Below, in pieces: positions 1 through 12,549 of a stretch of DNA of 64,000 nt; position 1 is the first letter of the stretch, and each line of letters starts with the position of its first letter. Both the position numbers and the translations under genes were made by a program. The notes below the pieces were generated by a model. The model searched no databases. It had not been told where the DNA came from and saw nothing but the letters and a program-made list of their open reading frames with translations. Source of the DNA: Patellaria atrata CBS 101060 (lineage: Eukaryota; Ascomycota; Dothideomycetes; Patellariales; Patellariaceae); assembly GCA_010093705.1 (NCBI GenBank), contig MU006113.1:243165-307164 (forward strand). The letters are read 5' to 3'.

Positions 1-2045
1 CCTCAGATCGCTCCTTGGATGGAGCATCGTCAATATCCATAACACTAGTAGTTGACTCATCATCACTGGCTTGAATGAGCATCTCCTCGTCGAGGTTTTC
101 GTACCGTTTATCCTGACCAAAACGTCGTTTGAACATCGCAGAGGTACCAGCATGACTGCTTTCACCGTGATCCGATGATAAAGGACGTTTTCTATTCGCA
201 TTTTCCACGACCTGTGGAGTAACCTCATTTGTGGTGCTTGAGTTTGCTTGTGAGACAAGCGGCGGCACGATTGCGGCTTTGAAACTGTCACTACCCAACG
301 ATATTGATGGCTGTACGTTTTCCGAAGAGGATGCCAGAAAGAGACCAGGTATCCTTGTAAAAGTTGGCGTGACTGTAGGAAATATCGCCTGCGAAGGTCT
401 CTGTGTTTTGGAAGGTGTACCTGGTGCAGCGGGTGACGTGGTTGCGCCAGAAATTGTGAGACCGACTGTTTGTGGTACTTGCGGGGTGGTTGTAGTTGCC
501 CTTCTAGCCGCCGCCAAAGCTTCTATTTTCTGGCGAGCCAATTCGGTCTGCGCTCTCTTCTTCTCTGCAGCTTTGCGCGCCGCGTCATCCACCAGCTGCT
601 CGGGCGTACGGATCGATGTACTGCTGGGTTCCTGGGTTACGGTTTTAGAAGCTTTTGGAGCTTCGACGTTCCCTGCGGCGACAGTTGAAGGAGACGCCTG
701 TTTTGCGGAGCTATTAGATTTACTCTTTAATTCCATCAGCTTGGCGAGGTACTCTGCCCGGTTGGGGCCATCCTTGACTCCGGTAACTGAGGGTAACTTC
801 TTTTGACCATCGCCCTGGTAAGATCGATCATTTCCGGCAGCAATTGGCACCTTCTCAAGGCTTCTTGTTGGGACAGAGTCCTCCTTTGTGATAACCGGCG
901 GCGGGGGCCGGTACACTCCAGAACCGGAAAAATCTATTGCAGAAAACGGGAGGAGAGTTGGACGTGTGTCATGAATTTCGGGAATATTAGTGGGTTTTTG
1001 CGCTTGAGCGTTGTCACCTTGCTCAGATTGCGATTTTTTCATCGTGTCTTGTTTCGTGATAGGCGGGTTTTTATCTGTTACAATTGGAATATTGAGTTCG
1101 CGATAGAGCTCGGCAAGCCACGAAGGGTTATGGCCTTCCTCGACAAAATCTTCGTAAGTGTAACCGTTTTCGTGCATTAGCGATAAGAATCGCTTCGCGC
1201 GCTCGCGTTTCGCTGAAAGATCTGGTGATTTTATACGGGGGTGGGCGAGTGTGGAAGATGGTGGGCTATCTGTTTTGAACGTAAGAAGTCGGCACGCGAA
1301 GGTACGCGTTTGCAAACAAACTCATGGACTTACTTCGGTGTAAGAGGTCACGAGGCCTATCGGATTCACCTCGAGTGCTCTGAGAACCAAACTCAGGCCT
1401 TGGATTACGTTGCGACTCCTGTGAGTGTGGAGGTTTAAACCCAGCTGTACAATGTTAGACAAAGAATCTGCGAATTGTAGTTTCGACATCTAAAGACGGA
1501 CCTGTTTCGTTCAAGTCCCTGTTACGGGCTTGATCCATTGAGAAGTGGCGATGCATTGACGGATTTTGAGCAACGTCCGTTTGGGTAGTTGACCTCATGG
1601 GAGGTTCTAGAAATCTTGTTGCAGTCGCGGGTGAGCTGTCACTAAGCTCACCCTCCTCCCGATCTGTATCTAACACTTCCTGAACCCGAGTATGAGCTGG
1701 TATATTGGACAGATAAGGCGTTGGTTGAGATTGGGTCCCCGGGTTGGGGTGGAAACCAGTTGGAAGGAATGTCGGCGGAGGAGCCATTGGAAAGATATGA
1801 GTAGCATGCACAGGAGGTGGCGGAGCAGGGAATAATGGCGGCACCTGAGCTGGTGCCCAAGGTGATGTTAAGGGTGTCGTGACTTGACCTTCGACCATTG
1901 GAAGGCCTGCGTTATACTGATGTGCGTTTGGTACAGCAATACCGTACTGCTGATAGTGGATGGATCCAGGCTGCGGAGAGGGGTAATACGGATGCTGGTT
2001 CGTTTGGGGTCTGTACAGAAATGCATTGTTCGGGTCCGCCATCAT
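1..2045 (-). CDS. Red1-like nuclear protein, 5' part (partial)
   Basis: Start ATG at 2045, with a second ATG directly after it. Exons 2045-1502, 1444-1334 and 1269 to the window edge join in frame (phases 1 and 1), giving over 670 residues so far. The protein is low-complexity and Pro/Gln/Ser-rich at the N-terminus, has an EEGELSDSS acidic patch near residue 130, a motif reading YEDFVEEGHNPSWLAEL, an AEYLAKLMELKSK stretch and a helical KKRAQTELARQKIEALAAAR segment. These recall the fungal C3H1-type putative zinc-finger family that includes S. pombe Red1, which acts in nuclear RNA surveillance. The zinc finger itself would lie beyond the left edge, so the assignment rests on N-terminal resemblance only. 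It is divergent from the myosin gene, about 800 bp away. The exon 1/2 splice uses a weak GTCCGT donor but is the only choice found that keeps the frame. Confidence 0.55.
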
Positions 2046-2848
2046 TGCGATACGGTGTACAGAGAGCGAAATGGTGAATGAAGGTCATTGACTACATGAG
2101 GTTCACATTTGAAAGTTAGTACCGTGGATTACCCGCGGGCTTGGCACGGCCAACTCATCTCACCTCAGTATACTCGATAATGATATGGACCTTCTAGTTA
2201 GGTTGTTTCTATTATTGCAAAGTTAGGACTTTCACACTATGATTTCTGCAGTCTCAATTAACTTCATCGCTTATACTGTACGTCCAAGTCCTACGCGTGG
2301 TTGGGCGCCTCTCTTACATGGAGAGTATACTATAAGGCTCGGGAGCCACAAAGATATTGAGTATTGTAGACGAGGACGGAGGCTAGAGACGGGTACTATT
2401 TGTATCAAACAGACTGATAGGCCCTTGAAATATTCAAAACTACTCTCTACCAATATTAGATTGAAGCTACTGTATGTGCATCAATGAGAGCACTTATGTA
2501 CTGGACTGTGCAGTATGTTGAGACGGGAGGTGAGGTTTCGGTGAACTTTGGTGCACGTGCCTAGGCCAATGAGTCGCGCTTACGAGCAGGGCCCCACGCA
2601 ACTGGGAGCCGCGACGGGACTGTTTGTAAACAGACCAGCGAGCCACCTCAGCACCCAACCCAACCGATTTTCACAACTATCACGACGTTAATAACTCTTT
2701 CGTTCTTTTGCACTAACTTGTTGTACTTATCTAGACTCTTCCTGTCTAGTATTATCATTTTCCGATCGCATCAGAGCAGGGGACAATGACTCTCAGGTAA
2801 TTCTCAGGATAAACACCAAGCTCACGCATCGAATATCTAAGCTAGAAA
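2046..2848. other. Divergent intergenic region between the Red1-like and myosin genes
   Basis: About 800 bp between two divergent starts. It must hold both promoters and 5' leaders. Pyrimidine-rich stretches lie near 2690-2760, just ahead of the myosin start. No coding sequence, tRNA or repeat was recognised. Confidence 0.5.
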
Positions 2849-5800
2849 ATGAGCGTCCCTGCGCATAACGGCCCAAGATGGCGAAACAGTCCTTTTGGAA
2901 GAGCGTCGCCGTCTCCTTCCCCAGGGCCACAATCGAATAGCCCTCGTCCAAAATCGCAGAGTATCTCCGCGTCTCTGTCGTCCCCTCAACCTACAGTACA
3001 CACGCGCCACCAATCTCTGTCCGCTACTTCGAATTCCGTCGCCACATTATCGCACATGCCTAGTACACGGAAACGTTCTGGCTCGTACAAGAGTGGTACG
3101 CTTGCTGGCGGGACGTTCGCACCGAAGTTTATCGAGACCGAAGACCTTGACAGCAATGTTGAGAAAGTACGGGGAATTGAAGGAGAAAATGACTTTTCAG
3201 GGAAGAGATATGTTTGGATTCGTGATCCAAATACTGCTTTCGTTCGAGGATGGGTCGTAGATGAGCTCGAACGCAACAAATTGCTTTTACAATGCGATGA
3301 CGGTAGTGTGAGTGACGATTCTCGCGGCCATATCACATACTTAGATCACTGACTTCGAGTTGTAGCAACGAGAGGTAGACGGGGACAGTGTGGATAAGGT
3401 CAATCCTGCGAAATTTGACAAGGCGGATGATATGGCTGAACTTACTCATCTGAATGAAGCGTCTGTGGTACACAATTTGCATATGCGATACCAGGCGGAT
3501 CTGATTTACGTATGACTGCATAATCTTTGAGAGCTGATTGTTGCTAAACCATTCCTAGACATACTCCGGATTGTTCTTGGTGACAGTAAATCCATACTGC
3601 CCGTTGCCGATCTACTCAAGAGACTATATCAATATGTATCGTGGTAGAAGCCGAGAGGATACAAAACCACATATTTTTGCTATGGCCGATGAGGCATTCC
3701 GAAACCTAGTGGAAGAAGGCGCCAACCAGAGCATTCTAGTCACGTAAGATTGTGTTCATTTTACGTTTAGTATTTTCAACGCTGATTTGTATCTAATAGT
3801 GGCGAATCTGGTGCCGGAAAAACTGAAAATACGAAGAAGGTGATTCAGTATCTTGCTGCCGTAGCTACATCGGATACACCGAAAGCGAAGTCCGGTGGGA
3901 GGCAGTTATCAAATCTTTCGGAACAGATTCTTAGAGCAAATCCCATACTAGAAGCATTTGGTAATGCGCAGACCGTACGGAACAACAATTCCTCCCGTTT
4001 TGGAAAATTTATTCGCATCGAATTTACCAGGCACGGCCAAATCGCGGGTGCCTTCATAGATTGGTATCTACTAGAGAAATCCAGAGTCGTGAAGCTCAAC
4101 TCCAGTGAACGTAACTATCATGTGTTTTATCAGTTATTGAAGGGTGCGGATCACAGGACTAAAGAGGCTTTCTTACTATCGAACGCCGATATCGAGGATT
4201 TCGAGTATACCAAGCACGGCAATGATATGATTTCTGGGGTCTCTGATAATGAGGAGTGGAATTCACTGGTAGAAGCTTTCCATGTTATGGGGTTTTCGGA
4301 ATACGATCAGAATGCGATTCTACGGACCGTTGCGAGTGTATTGCACCTGGGAAACATCAAAGTGGGACGAGAGAGCCTCCGAGGAGATCAAGCAGCTTTG
4401 GATCCAGGTGCTATAGATCAGGCCAGAAGTGTTTGTCATTTACTCGGTATTCCTGCAGAACCTTTTGTTAAGGCGTTACTGCATCCCAGAGTCAAGGCCG
4501 GCCGCGAATGGGTGGAAAAAGTACAGACTCCAGAGCAAGTTAGACTGGGTATCGACGCACTTGCAAAAGGTATATATGAGCGCGGTTTTGGAAACCTTGT
4601 TGATCGCATCAATCAACAGTTGGATCGAACTGGATCAGGATCAGATGACTCTCATTTCATTGGTGTACTCGACATCGCGGGTTTTGAAATCTTCGAGGAA
4701 AATAGCTTCGAGCAACTTTGCATCAACTACACCAATGAAAAGCTGCAGCAATTCTTCAATCACCATATGTTCGTGCTCGAGCAGGAAGAGTACGCGCGGG
4801 AGCAGATTGAATGGAAGTTCATTGACTTTGGACGGGACCTTCAGCCGACAATCGACCTTATAGAGTTGCCTAATCCTATAGGTATCTTCTCCTGCTTGGA
4901 TGAAGACAGTGTAATGCCTAAGGCGACAGACAAGTCATTTACAGAAAAGTTGCATGCGCTCTGGGATCGAAAGACTCCCAAGTACCGAAGATCTCTCCTC
5001 AACCAAGGCTTTATGTTGACACATTACGCCGCTGAAGTTGAATACTCAACTGAAGGTTGGTTAGAGAAGAATAAGGATCCGCTCAATGATAATGTAACAA
5101 GGTTACTTGCTACATCTAAGGACAAACACATTGCAAACCTATTTTCGGACTGTGCTGACTTGGACGACGACTCTACGAACCCAAGAACTCGGGTTAAGAA
5201 GGGTTTGTTCCGTACAGTTGCCCAACGCCACAAGGAACAATTGAGCTCTCTGATGAATCAACTTCACTCTACGCATCCCCATTTTGTACGTTGCATCTTG
5301 CCGAATCACAAAAAGAGACCGAAACAGTTCAGTGCTCCATTGGTTTTAGATCAGCTTCGATGTAATGGTGTCCTTGAGGGAATTCGTATTGCAAGAACCG
5401 GGTTTCCAAACAGGCTTCCTTTCATCGAATTTCGACAGCGATATGAGGTTCTTTGCAACGACATGCCAAAAGGATACCTTGATGGCCAGACGGTTGCAAA
5501 GATCATTCTTGAAAAGCTCAACATGGATCGCTCTTTCTATAGGGTTGGTCTGACTAAAGTCTTCTTCCGAGCTGGAGTTCTTGCAGAACTTGAAGAACAG
5601 CGGGACGCCCTCATCCGCGAAATCATGTCTCGCTTCCAATCTGTCGCTCGCGGTTTCACCCAGAGGCGTATTGCACACAAGAGGTTATATCGTACTGAGG
5701 CAACACGCATCATTCAGCATAACTTTCAGGTATACCTTGACCTTCAAGCCAGCCCGTGGTGGCGCTTGTTTGTTAGGATGAAGCCTCTGTTAGGTGCTAC

Positions 5801-8800
5801 GCGACAGGCCGCGGAGGTTAGAAGAAGAGATGAAGCAATCCAAAAGCTCGAGGAAAAAATGGAACTTGAAGCTGCTAGCCGCCAAAAGTTAGAGGAGGAA
5901 CGCAGACGAGCTGAGACAGAGGTCCAACGCATCCAGAAAACGCTCGAAAGCGAACGTGCTTTAGCACTTGACAAAGAGGAGATCTTCAAACGTCTACAGG
6001 ATCGAGAAACTGAGCTAAGTGAAAAGTTGGCCGAAGCTATTGATGATCAGGAAAAGCTCGAAGACCAAATTGACGAACTCCTTTTTGCGAAGAAGAAAGC
6101 AGAGGAACAAGCTGAAGTCTGGCGCAATGAACTTGAGCAAGCTGGTGAAATTATCAGTCGTCTTGAGGCCGACAAACAACAACTCGCTGATCAGATCTCG
6201 GACCTTGATACCCAATTACAAGAGCTGGAAAATGCTCGATCTGAACGAAGTGAAGAGGAAGAGACCCTCAATCAAGAAATCAAGATGCTCAAGAGCCACC
6301 TTTCTTTGAAAGAGCGTAAAATGCAGGATCTAGAAGCAAAACTTCTCAAATCTGATCAGGATCTTGATATTAATCTTGCGGCCTCAACGAAAGAGCTTCA
6401 ATCAACCAAGCGACAAGTGAAGGAACTTTTAGACGAGAATCGACAGATTAGACAGCAAATGAGTGATCTGTCATCTACCTCCACCAGTTATGAAGACTTA
6501 GTTAGACGGAAAGAAAGCGAGTTAGCCATTCTCAAGACTGAACTGAGAGCTTTCCAATCGGATAGGAAATCATTTGACGACGAGAAACGTAACCTGGCCA
6601 CGAAGCACGACAATATCCAATCTCAGTTACATAAAGTCAAAGCCGAAATGGACGCTATGAAGTCTCAACGAACACAACTGGAGCGTGAAGCTGCAGATGC
6701 TAAAAGGCTTCTCGAGGAGAAGATCTCTGCAGATGAGAAATCAGGCCAAGGGCGAAAGATGCTCGAGAACCAGATTAATGATCTCAAAAACCAACTCTTC
6801 GAAGTCCAAGCAGAACTTAGCAAAGAAAGGCAATCTCGAGATGATGTGCAGATGCTGGGAGAACACAAATATACAAATCTCAAACGTGATTATGACTCTT
6901 TGAACGAATCAAAGATTACAATCGAAAAGGAGATGTATGTCCAGCAAGACGTGCTCCGTCGTGCCACTGAAGCGAAAACTGCGACTGAAAAAGAACGTAA
7001 GGAGTATCAGAACGAGCTACGTAGTCTTCGTGAGAAGTTCCTCCAACTCCAGGAGGAGAAATTGCAAGCAGAGTCAATTGCTGAGCGGAATGCATCTCGT
7101 GCTGCGAACGAACGTCAAGCCGCAATGCGCAACGAGTTGGACGCAAAGAATCGACAATTAACTCAATTGGACACTGAACGTAATGAACTCCTCGGAAAGG
7201 TTCAGAGTCTTACTGACATGTTGGCGGATTCCGAAAACTTCAAGCTTCGAAATGATCAGGCCAAAGAACGACTGGAGCGCGAACTCGCTACCGCAAAGGG
7301 CCGCCTGACAGCCTCCGAAAACGATAACCGTGCGTTATTAAACAAGGTCCAGCAAAAGAATCTGGACATTGCAAGATCGAACTCGCGAGCTGGAGAGAAC
7401 CAACGTGTGCGCATAACTCAATTAACAGCGGAGAAGAGCAAGATAGAGGAGGAGAACAAGAAACTTCTCCGTCAATTTGGAGACGCTCAGCTTACTATCA
7501 ATTCGCTCGAGAAACAAAAGGAGAAATTGTCGTTGAACATTGAGGATCTGAACCATGAGGTTGCTCGTGAACACAAGGCAAGCCGTGATGCTGAGAAGTC
7601 TTCCTCCACTGTCAACCTGCAACTTGCTGAAGCAAACCGGAAATTGGAGACCGAACGACAGCTAAGGGCGCAGGCTCAAACGAACACACGTACTGTCCAG
7701 ACAACCCTTGATAATGCGAACAAGGAACTTTCCGAGTGCCACGCCCAGCTTATGTTGTTGCAAAAGGTGTTCAATACTGAAAGCCAGAACGAGCCTGTCT
7801 CTTATGAAGCCGCCAAACCCGCTATTTTGAAAGCTATCGATGTTGCCCAAAAGTTCGAGGCCTACGAACAGTCACTACGCGTTGCTGCAGAGCGGTACTC
7901 TCGCGCTGAAGCTCAATTGGAAGAACTGAGAAATAGACATGAAGGCGAGATCGCTGAGATTGATGCTCGACATAGCAATTCCAAGCGTAGTCTACTTGAG
8001 GAGATGAACTCCAACCAAATCAACCAAGCTAATGCTAGAGGGTCGCCGATGCATTTCCGTCGCGAGTCTGAAAACAGGAAGCCCTTCTCGCCAGTCCATA
8101 CCCCCACGAACCAGCGCCATATTAGCAACGCAACGAATGACTCTGCTCGATCGGATCGTACAAACGACACGCTGGCCTACAATAGTCGTATGGATCTAGC
8201 CGCGGAACTGGAGCTCGTTCAGAACCAATTGCAGATGTCCGAGATGAGGAACCGTCATTTGCAAAATCAGATCGACCGATCACCGTCGAAACCTGCATGG
8301 CAGGATGATAGTCCTTCTGTGCGACGCATGCAGAAGCTCGAGCGAGAAAACTTCCGTCTCCATGATATGCTGGATGACTCGGCAAAGAAGGTTACCTCTT
8401 TAGAGAACAGTATCCGTACTGGCCAACTTAGCCTGAAAGAAGTACAAACGAAATCCCATGAGGAACTTTATGATCTTATTAACTCCCAGGAGCAGTCCAG
8501 GAAATCTCTTCTCCAATCCCACAACAATGCTTTGGCCGAATTAACGGAAGCTAAAGTGGCTTTCGATGAGCTCAAGCAGACCAGAGCAAGCCTCGAAGTG
8601 GAACTGCGTGACGTCAAATCTGAGCTTGACGACCTCCAATACGAGCGTGAACAAGAAGACGGCGGTCACAACCAGTTGCTCCAAGAATTTGCGGACCTCC
8701 AAATTCGCCTTGACACCGAGACTTCCAAGCTACTTGACGTGCAATCCAGCCTCCATCTCTACAAGAATCGCGCAGATGAGTACTTTAGTAAGCTTGAGCA

Positions 8801-10427
8801 GGCCGAAATCGCCGTCCTCAAAGCCTCCCGAGCGGAGCAGTTTGCAAAAACCCAAGCAAGAGAAGCGGAGGAGACGTGTGCAACCATTATGGCTGAGCGC
8901 AAGCAGATGGATGCCACAATCGAGGACCTGCAGAGACAGACCCAGCGCTACGAAGAACGCATCGAGGATCTTGCTGCCGATTTAGACGGGGCGTTACAAG
9001 CCAAGAAACGGCTACAGAACGAGCTCGAAGACTACCGCTCTCAGCGCGCCATGGACATCGAGGACAAGGAGACCTCGATGGAACAGACTCGCAAAAAGTA
9101 TCAGTCTGAGCTCTCATCCCTCACGAACGAACTCGACATCGAGCGCGAGAACGTCCTCTTCGTACGCGAAGAGAACGGGCGCTTGAGAGAAGAGATCGAG
9201 GAACTCCGCGCTAAATGGGACGACGAGGTCATCAATTCGTCCACTTGGGCTAAGGAGAAGCAGAGACTGGAGATGACGCTCCAGGATATTTCTAACTCGA
9301 GAGATGAGGCAGCAAATGCGCATAATGAGGCGCAGAGCAAGATTGTTAATCTGCTGAGCCAAGTGAGGAGCTTGAGGGGTGCGGTTGACGATGCCACTGC
9401 TGAGCGGGATAATTTGCTCAAAGAGAGGAAATCCCTGGAATCTAGACTTATTGAAGCTAGTGACCGTCTCGAACAATTATCAACCGGTGATGGGCCTATG
9501 CGTAATGCTGCCGCTATGGATCGCGAACTGCTAGATCTTAAGGCTGGTTTGGCCCAGCAAGAGGATATTGCTGCCGCTGCGGTGGGCAAGATGAGACGCG
9601 CAGAAGCACTAGCCCAAGAGACCCAACGTGAAGTTGTCGCCGAGAGGGAGGCGAACGTCCAACTTCACAAAGAGAAAGCCGCAGTAGAGAAGAGTGTTAA
9701 GGACCTACAGCTCAGGCTAGTCGATCTCGAGACAAAGGGATATGCCTCCGGCCAAGGGAAGGACGTTCGCTTCCTACACGGGCGCATACAGGAGGTGAGT
9801 CCCCCAATCTACACCTCACATAAATCTCGACTTCACCAATACTGACCATCTCAACAGCTCGAAAAATCCCTCGAATCCCTAGAATCTCTCCGCACGCAAG
9901 AATCCCGCGCCGTCCGCACCGTCGACCGCACAGTCAAGGATCTGCAATCCCAGCTCGACCGCCGCGCAAAGGCAGCCCAGGACCTCGAATCGGACCTCCA
10001 GAAATCCCGCGACAAGATCTCCACCCTGTTGACCGCCATCGACGAACTGCAGTCCGAACACTCGGCCGCCGCCCTGGCCGCCAAGCGTGCAGAGCGAGAG
10101 CTGAGGGAGGAGCGCGAGACGAGGCTCAGAGTCGAGCGCGAACTCGAGGGCTGGAAGGGTCTCAGAGTCGAACGCGAATCGGCACGCATGGATCGGGAAT
10201 CCCTCGCTGGTGGTCTGCCGGGGGTAGGAGGCACGGGCAGTCTCCGCATGCGCGCTTTGAGTCCCGCGCCGGGTAATCTTGCTGTTCCTGCCCCGGGCAG
10301 CGATGCCGGCGATGCGAGGAGCAGGCGTGGAAGCTCCATCGGGGCTTCTCCACTCGGTGAGGGCGCCGGTGCAACGGGGAGTTTGAGGGGCTTGAGACGC
10401 GTTAGTGGCACGAAGGGTTTTTTGTGA
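2849..10427 (+). CDS. myo2: Class II myosin heavy chain
   Basis: Five exons (2849-3307, 3366-3509, 3559-3743, 3800-9794, 9858-10427) total 7353 nt, or 2450 residues, close to other filamentous-fungal myosin II chains. It is a Ser/Pro-rich N-terminal extension (about 1-110), then a myosin SH3-like N-domain with [17 protein letters not shown]. The motor has the P-loop GESGAGKT (about 264-271), switch [11 protein letters not shown] (about 324) and switch [19 protein letters not shown] (about 550). An IQ region (about 870-910) is followed by a coiled-coil tail to about 2380. The tail is broken by a Ser/Pro/Asn-rich non-coil stretch near 1670-1720 and ends in a basic, Ser/Gly-rich tailpiece. Known role of the family: actin-based contraction of the septation ring. 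Light chains would bind the IQ segment. The third intron falls directly before the P-loop. Confidence 0.97.
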
Positions 10428-11144
10428 GTGGCGTCGCTCTTGCTGGGGTCGGGTTGAAGGAGAGGAGAGATAGCAGGTTAGAAGGTGGTGGAGGGAGCGA
10501 CGGGGTGGAGAGTACCCGGAGGAAGGTGCGTTTCAGTGTCGATGAAGACGGGAGAGGCGTACGGGATGACCAAAACGAGATCCGAGAAGGAGTTCTCCGG
10601 GGTAATGGGGCGAAGAGGGCTGTTGTCATCCGGTCGGAGGCGTTTGTGTGATAGTTTTGTCTGTCTATTGGTTATGATGGATATTCAGTGATCTATGTCA
10701 GTCACCTACATGCATCGGGGGGTGTATCACGTGATGTCGGTTAGGATTAGGAGTCTTAATGCTAGATAATGTTAACAAGTTCAACTTCACGTTGTTCATG
10801 TTGGTAATGAGCTTGATCTGGGAGAACGCCAATGAGATTCCTATCATAAAGACTATAACCATTCACTTTATGAATCGATTAACACGAGCTACCACCTACC
10901 AAGACCCATCATGAAAGAAATTTGTATCTCTCCGGCCGTCTCTCTCCTCCTGCCTCCTCCCTCTCCCGCTGCTTATAATACATTTTCCGACCGTGAAAGA
11001 AAACAACCATCATATGCCCACTACCCCTTCGTCACCGATGGGCACTAATACCTCCGCTAATTAACCACCTCTGGGACTCAAGCTGTTATGCAAGTTCATA
11101 ACGTTTAACTTTGGGGATAGCTTAGTAACTACTTGGTTCATTGC
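10428..11144. other. Convergent 3' intergenic region (myosin / Ish1-like)
   Basis: About 720 bp between two convergent genes. It would hold both 3' untranslated regions. The first 250 bp are G-rich and keep open frames on both strands, probably a composition effect. A pyrimidine-rich tract lies at 10930-10970. No feature was recognised. Confidence 0.5.
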
Positions 11145-12549
11145 TTACAACTCATCGCGTCCGGCGCTGGAGGCTGACTTCGCCGCCTTTGAGAGCTTGC
11201 TCGAGGCAGAGCTCGCGCTCGAAGCAGCGGCATCGGTGCTCTGCTTACCGGCTTTGCTTGCAGACTTGGAGACGCTAGAGGCGGACTTGGATGCCTGGAC
11301 AGAAGCGCTGGATGCAGACTTTGCAGCAAGGGACGAAGCACTGGATGCGGAATTGGAAGCACGTACAGACGCACTAGAGAGAGAAGCCGAAGCGCTCTGT
11401 GAGCCGAGACCGACCTGAGCTTTGATCCAATCGTAGTAGCCCCAAAAACCACTGGCAGCAGTCGCGGTAGCTTGAGCGTATTGGTTGCCGACATTGGAGG
11501 TAGCAGCACCATAGTAGCTAGAGGCGGAAGAGGCAGCGGTGTCACCGGTGAGCTGAGCGCGGTGCTTACGAGCTAGGGCGATGAGCTCATTACGCTTAGA
11601 ACCTTGAGGGACCTTGATGCCGTTCTTGTCGGCCCAGGCCTTGATTTGAGTGTCGCTCCAAGCATCGAGAAGGGCGTCGGTGAGGCTCTCTTGAGCAGAG
11701 GCGGCAGATGAAGTCGCAGAATCAAGGCTACCTTTCATTTGGAGATGAGCGAGACGCGCATTACGGCGGACAGAAGCAATAAGGCTATCACGAGTGCTTG
11801 GTTGGGGTGCAGGATAGCCACGTTCGTCGAGCCATGCCTTGAGGTCAGAATCAGACCAGCTCTCGTACAACCAATTACCAGGATAGGCTGCAGTTTCGCC
11901 GACCTTGTTCGCGGCGGATTGGTAATTTGAACGGACGGTTTGAAGAAGGCTATCGCGAGTACGGGGTTGGGGAACTGGAATGCCGTGACGATCACAGAAA
12001 GCCTTCAATTGAGAATCGGTCCAACTGGGTACGTTGGGTCAGCACATGCAATATATTGTAGAAGTTTGGGGATTACCTATCGAATATCCAATCCTGCACG
12101 CTGTGATAAGCTTCCGCGGCCTTGTCCTCCGTCTCATACCAGTACTGTTTCATTGTGTCAATAAGAGATTGGGTATTATCCTCTGCGCCAGCCTTTGCTT
12201 GATAGCCTTTCGCTGAAAGGTAACTCTGGAGGCGAGGGGTATCCCATTCTTGATAGGGCGTAGCAACTTTCGAATTCCAGTTGCTCTTGACTAGATTCTC
12301 AAGATCTTTCCTATCGGCGGGTTGGGGATAGGGAACGTTATGATCATCAAGCCATCGCTCAAGCTCGGTTTGATGCCACTTGTTGTATGCTTGGGGGATT
12401 GTTAATAAACGTTATATCGGGATGTGGAGTTGTTGAAGGAAAATAAATTGAGTTCGTAATTACTTACCAGCTTTACCAAACCAGGTGCTTGCAACAGCAG
12501 AGTCGGCAGCTAACGCCACGACAAGGGTGGAGAGGAAAGAGAACCTCAT
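11145..12549 (-). CDS. ish1: Ish1/Msc1-type stress protein with ER-retention signal
   Basis: Three exons (12549-12468, 12389-12077, 12024-11145) total 1275 nt, 424 residues. The first 20 residues form a signal peptide (MRFSFLSTLVVALA core). Five Ish1-type helical repeats follow, each about 35-50 residues with the pattern W-(S/T/D)-D-x2-L-K-A-(W/F)-x4-G-x3-P-x-P. Clear examples are SWTDSQLKAFCDRHG and SWSDSDLKAWLDERG. A Ser/Ala-rich, low-complexity region fills the last 110 residues and the protein ends in RDEL, a KDEL-class signal. The family includes S. pombe Ish1 and yeast Msc1, stress-linked proteins of the nuclear envelope and ER; the repeats are thought to be DNA- or chromatin-binding-like folds. 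Signal peptide plus RDEL implies ER or perinuclear lumen. The upstream promoter region is AT-rich. Confidence 0.9.

Noticed and set aside
8887-9589. Long antisense frames in the myosin tail
   Set aside because: They are shadows caused by the biased codons of the coiled coil; no motifs.
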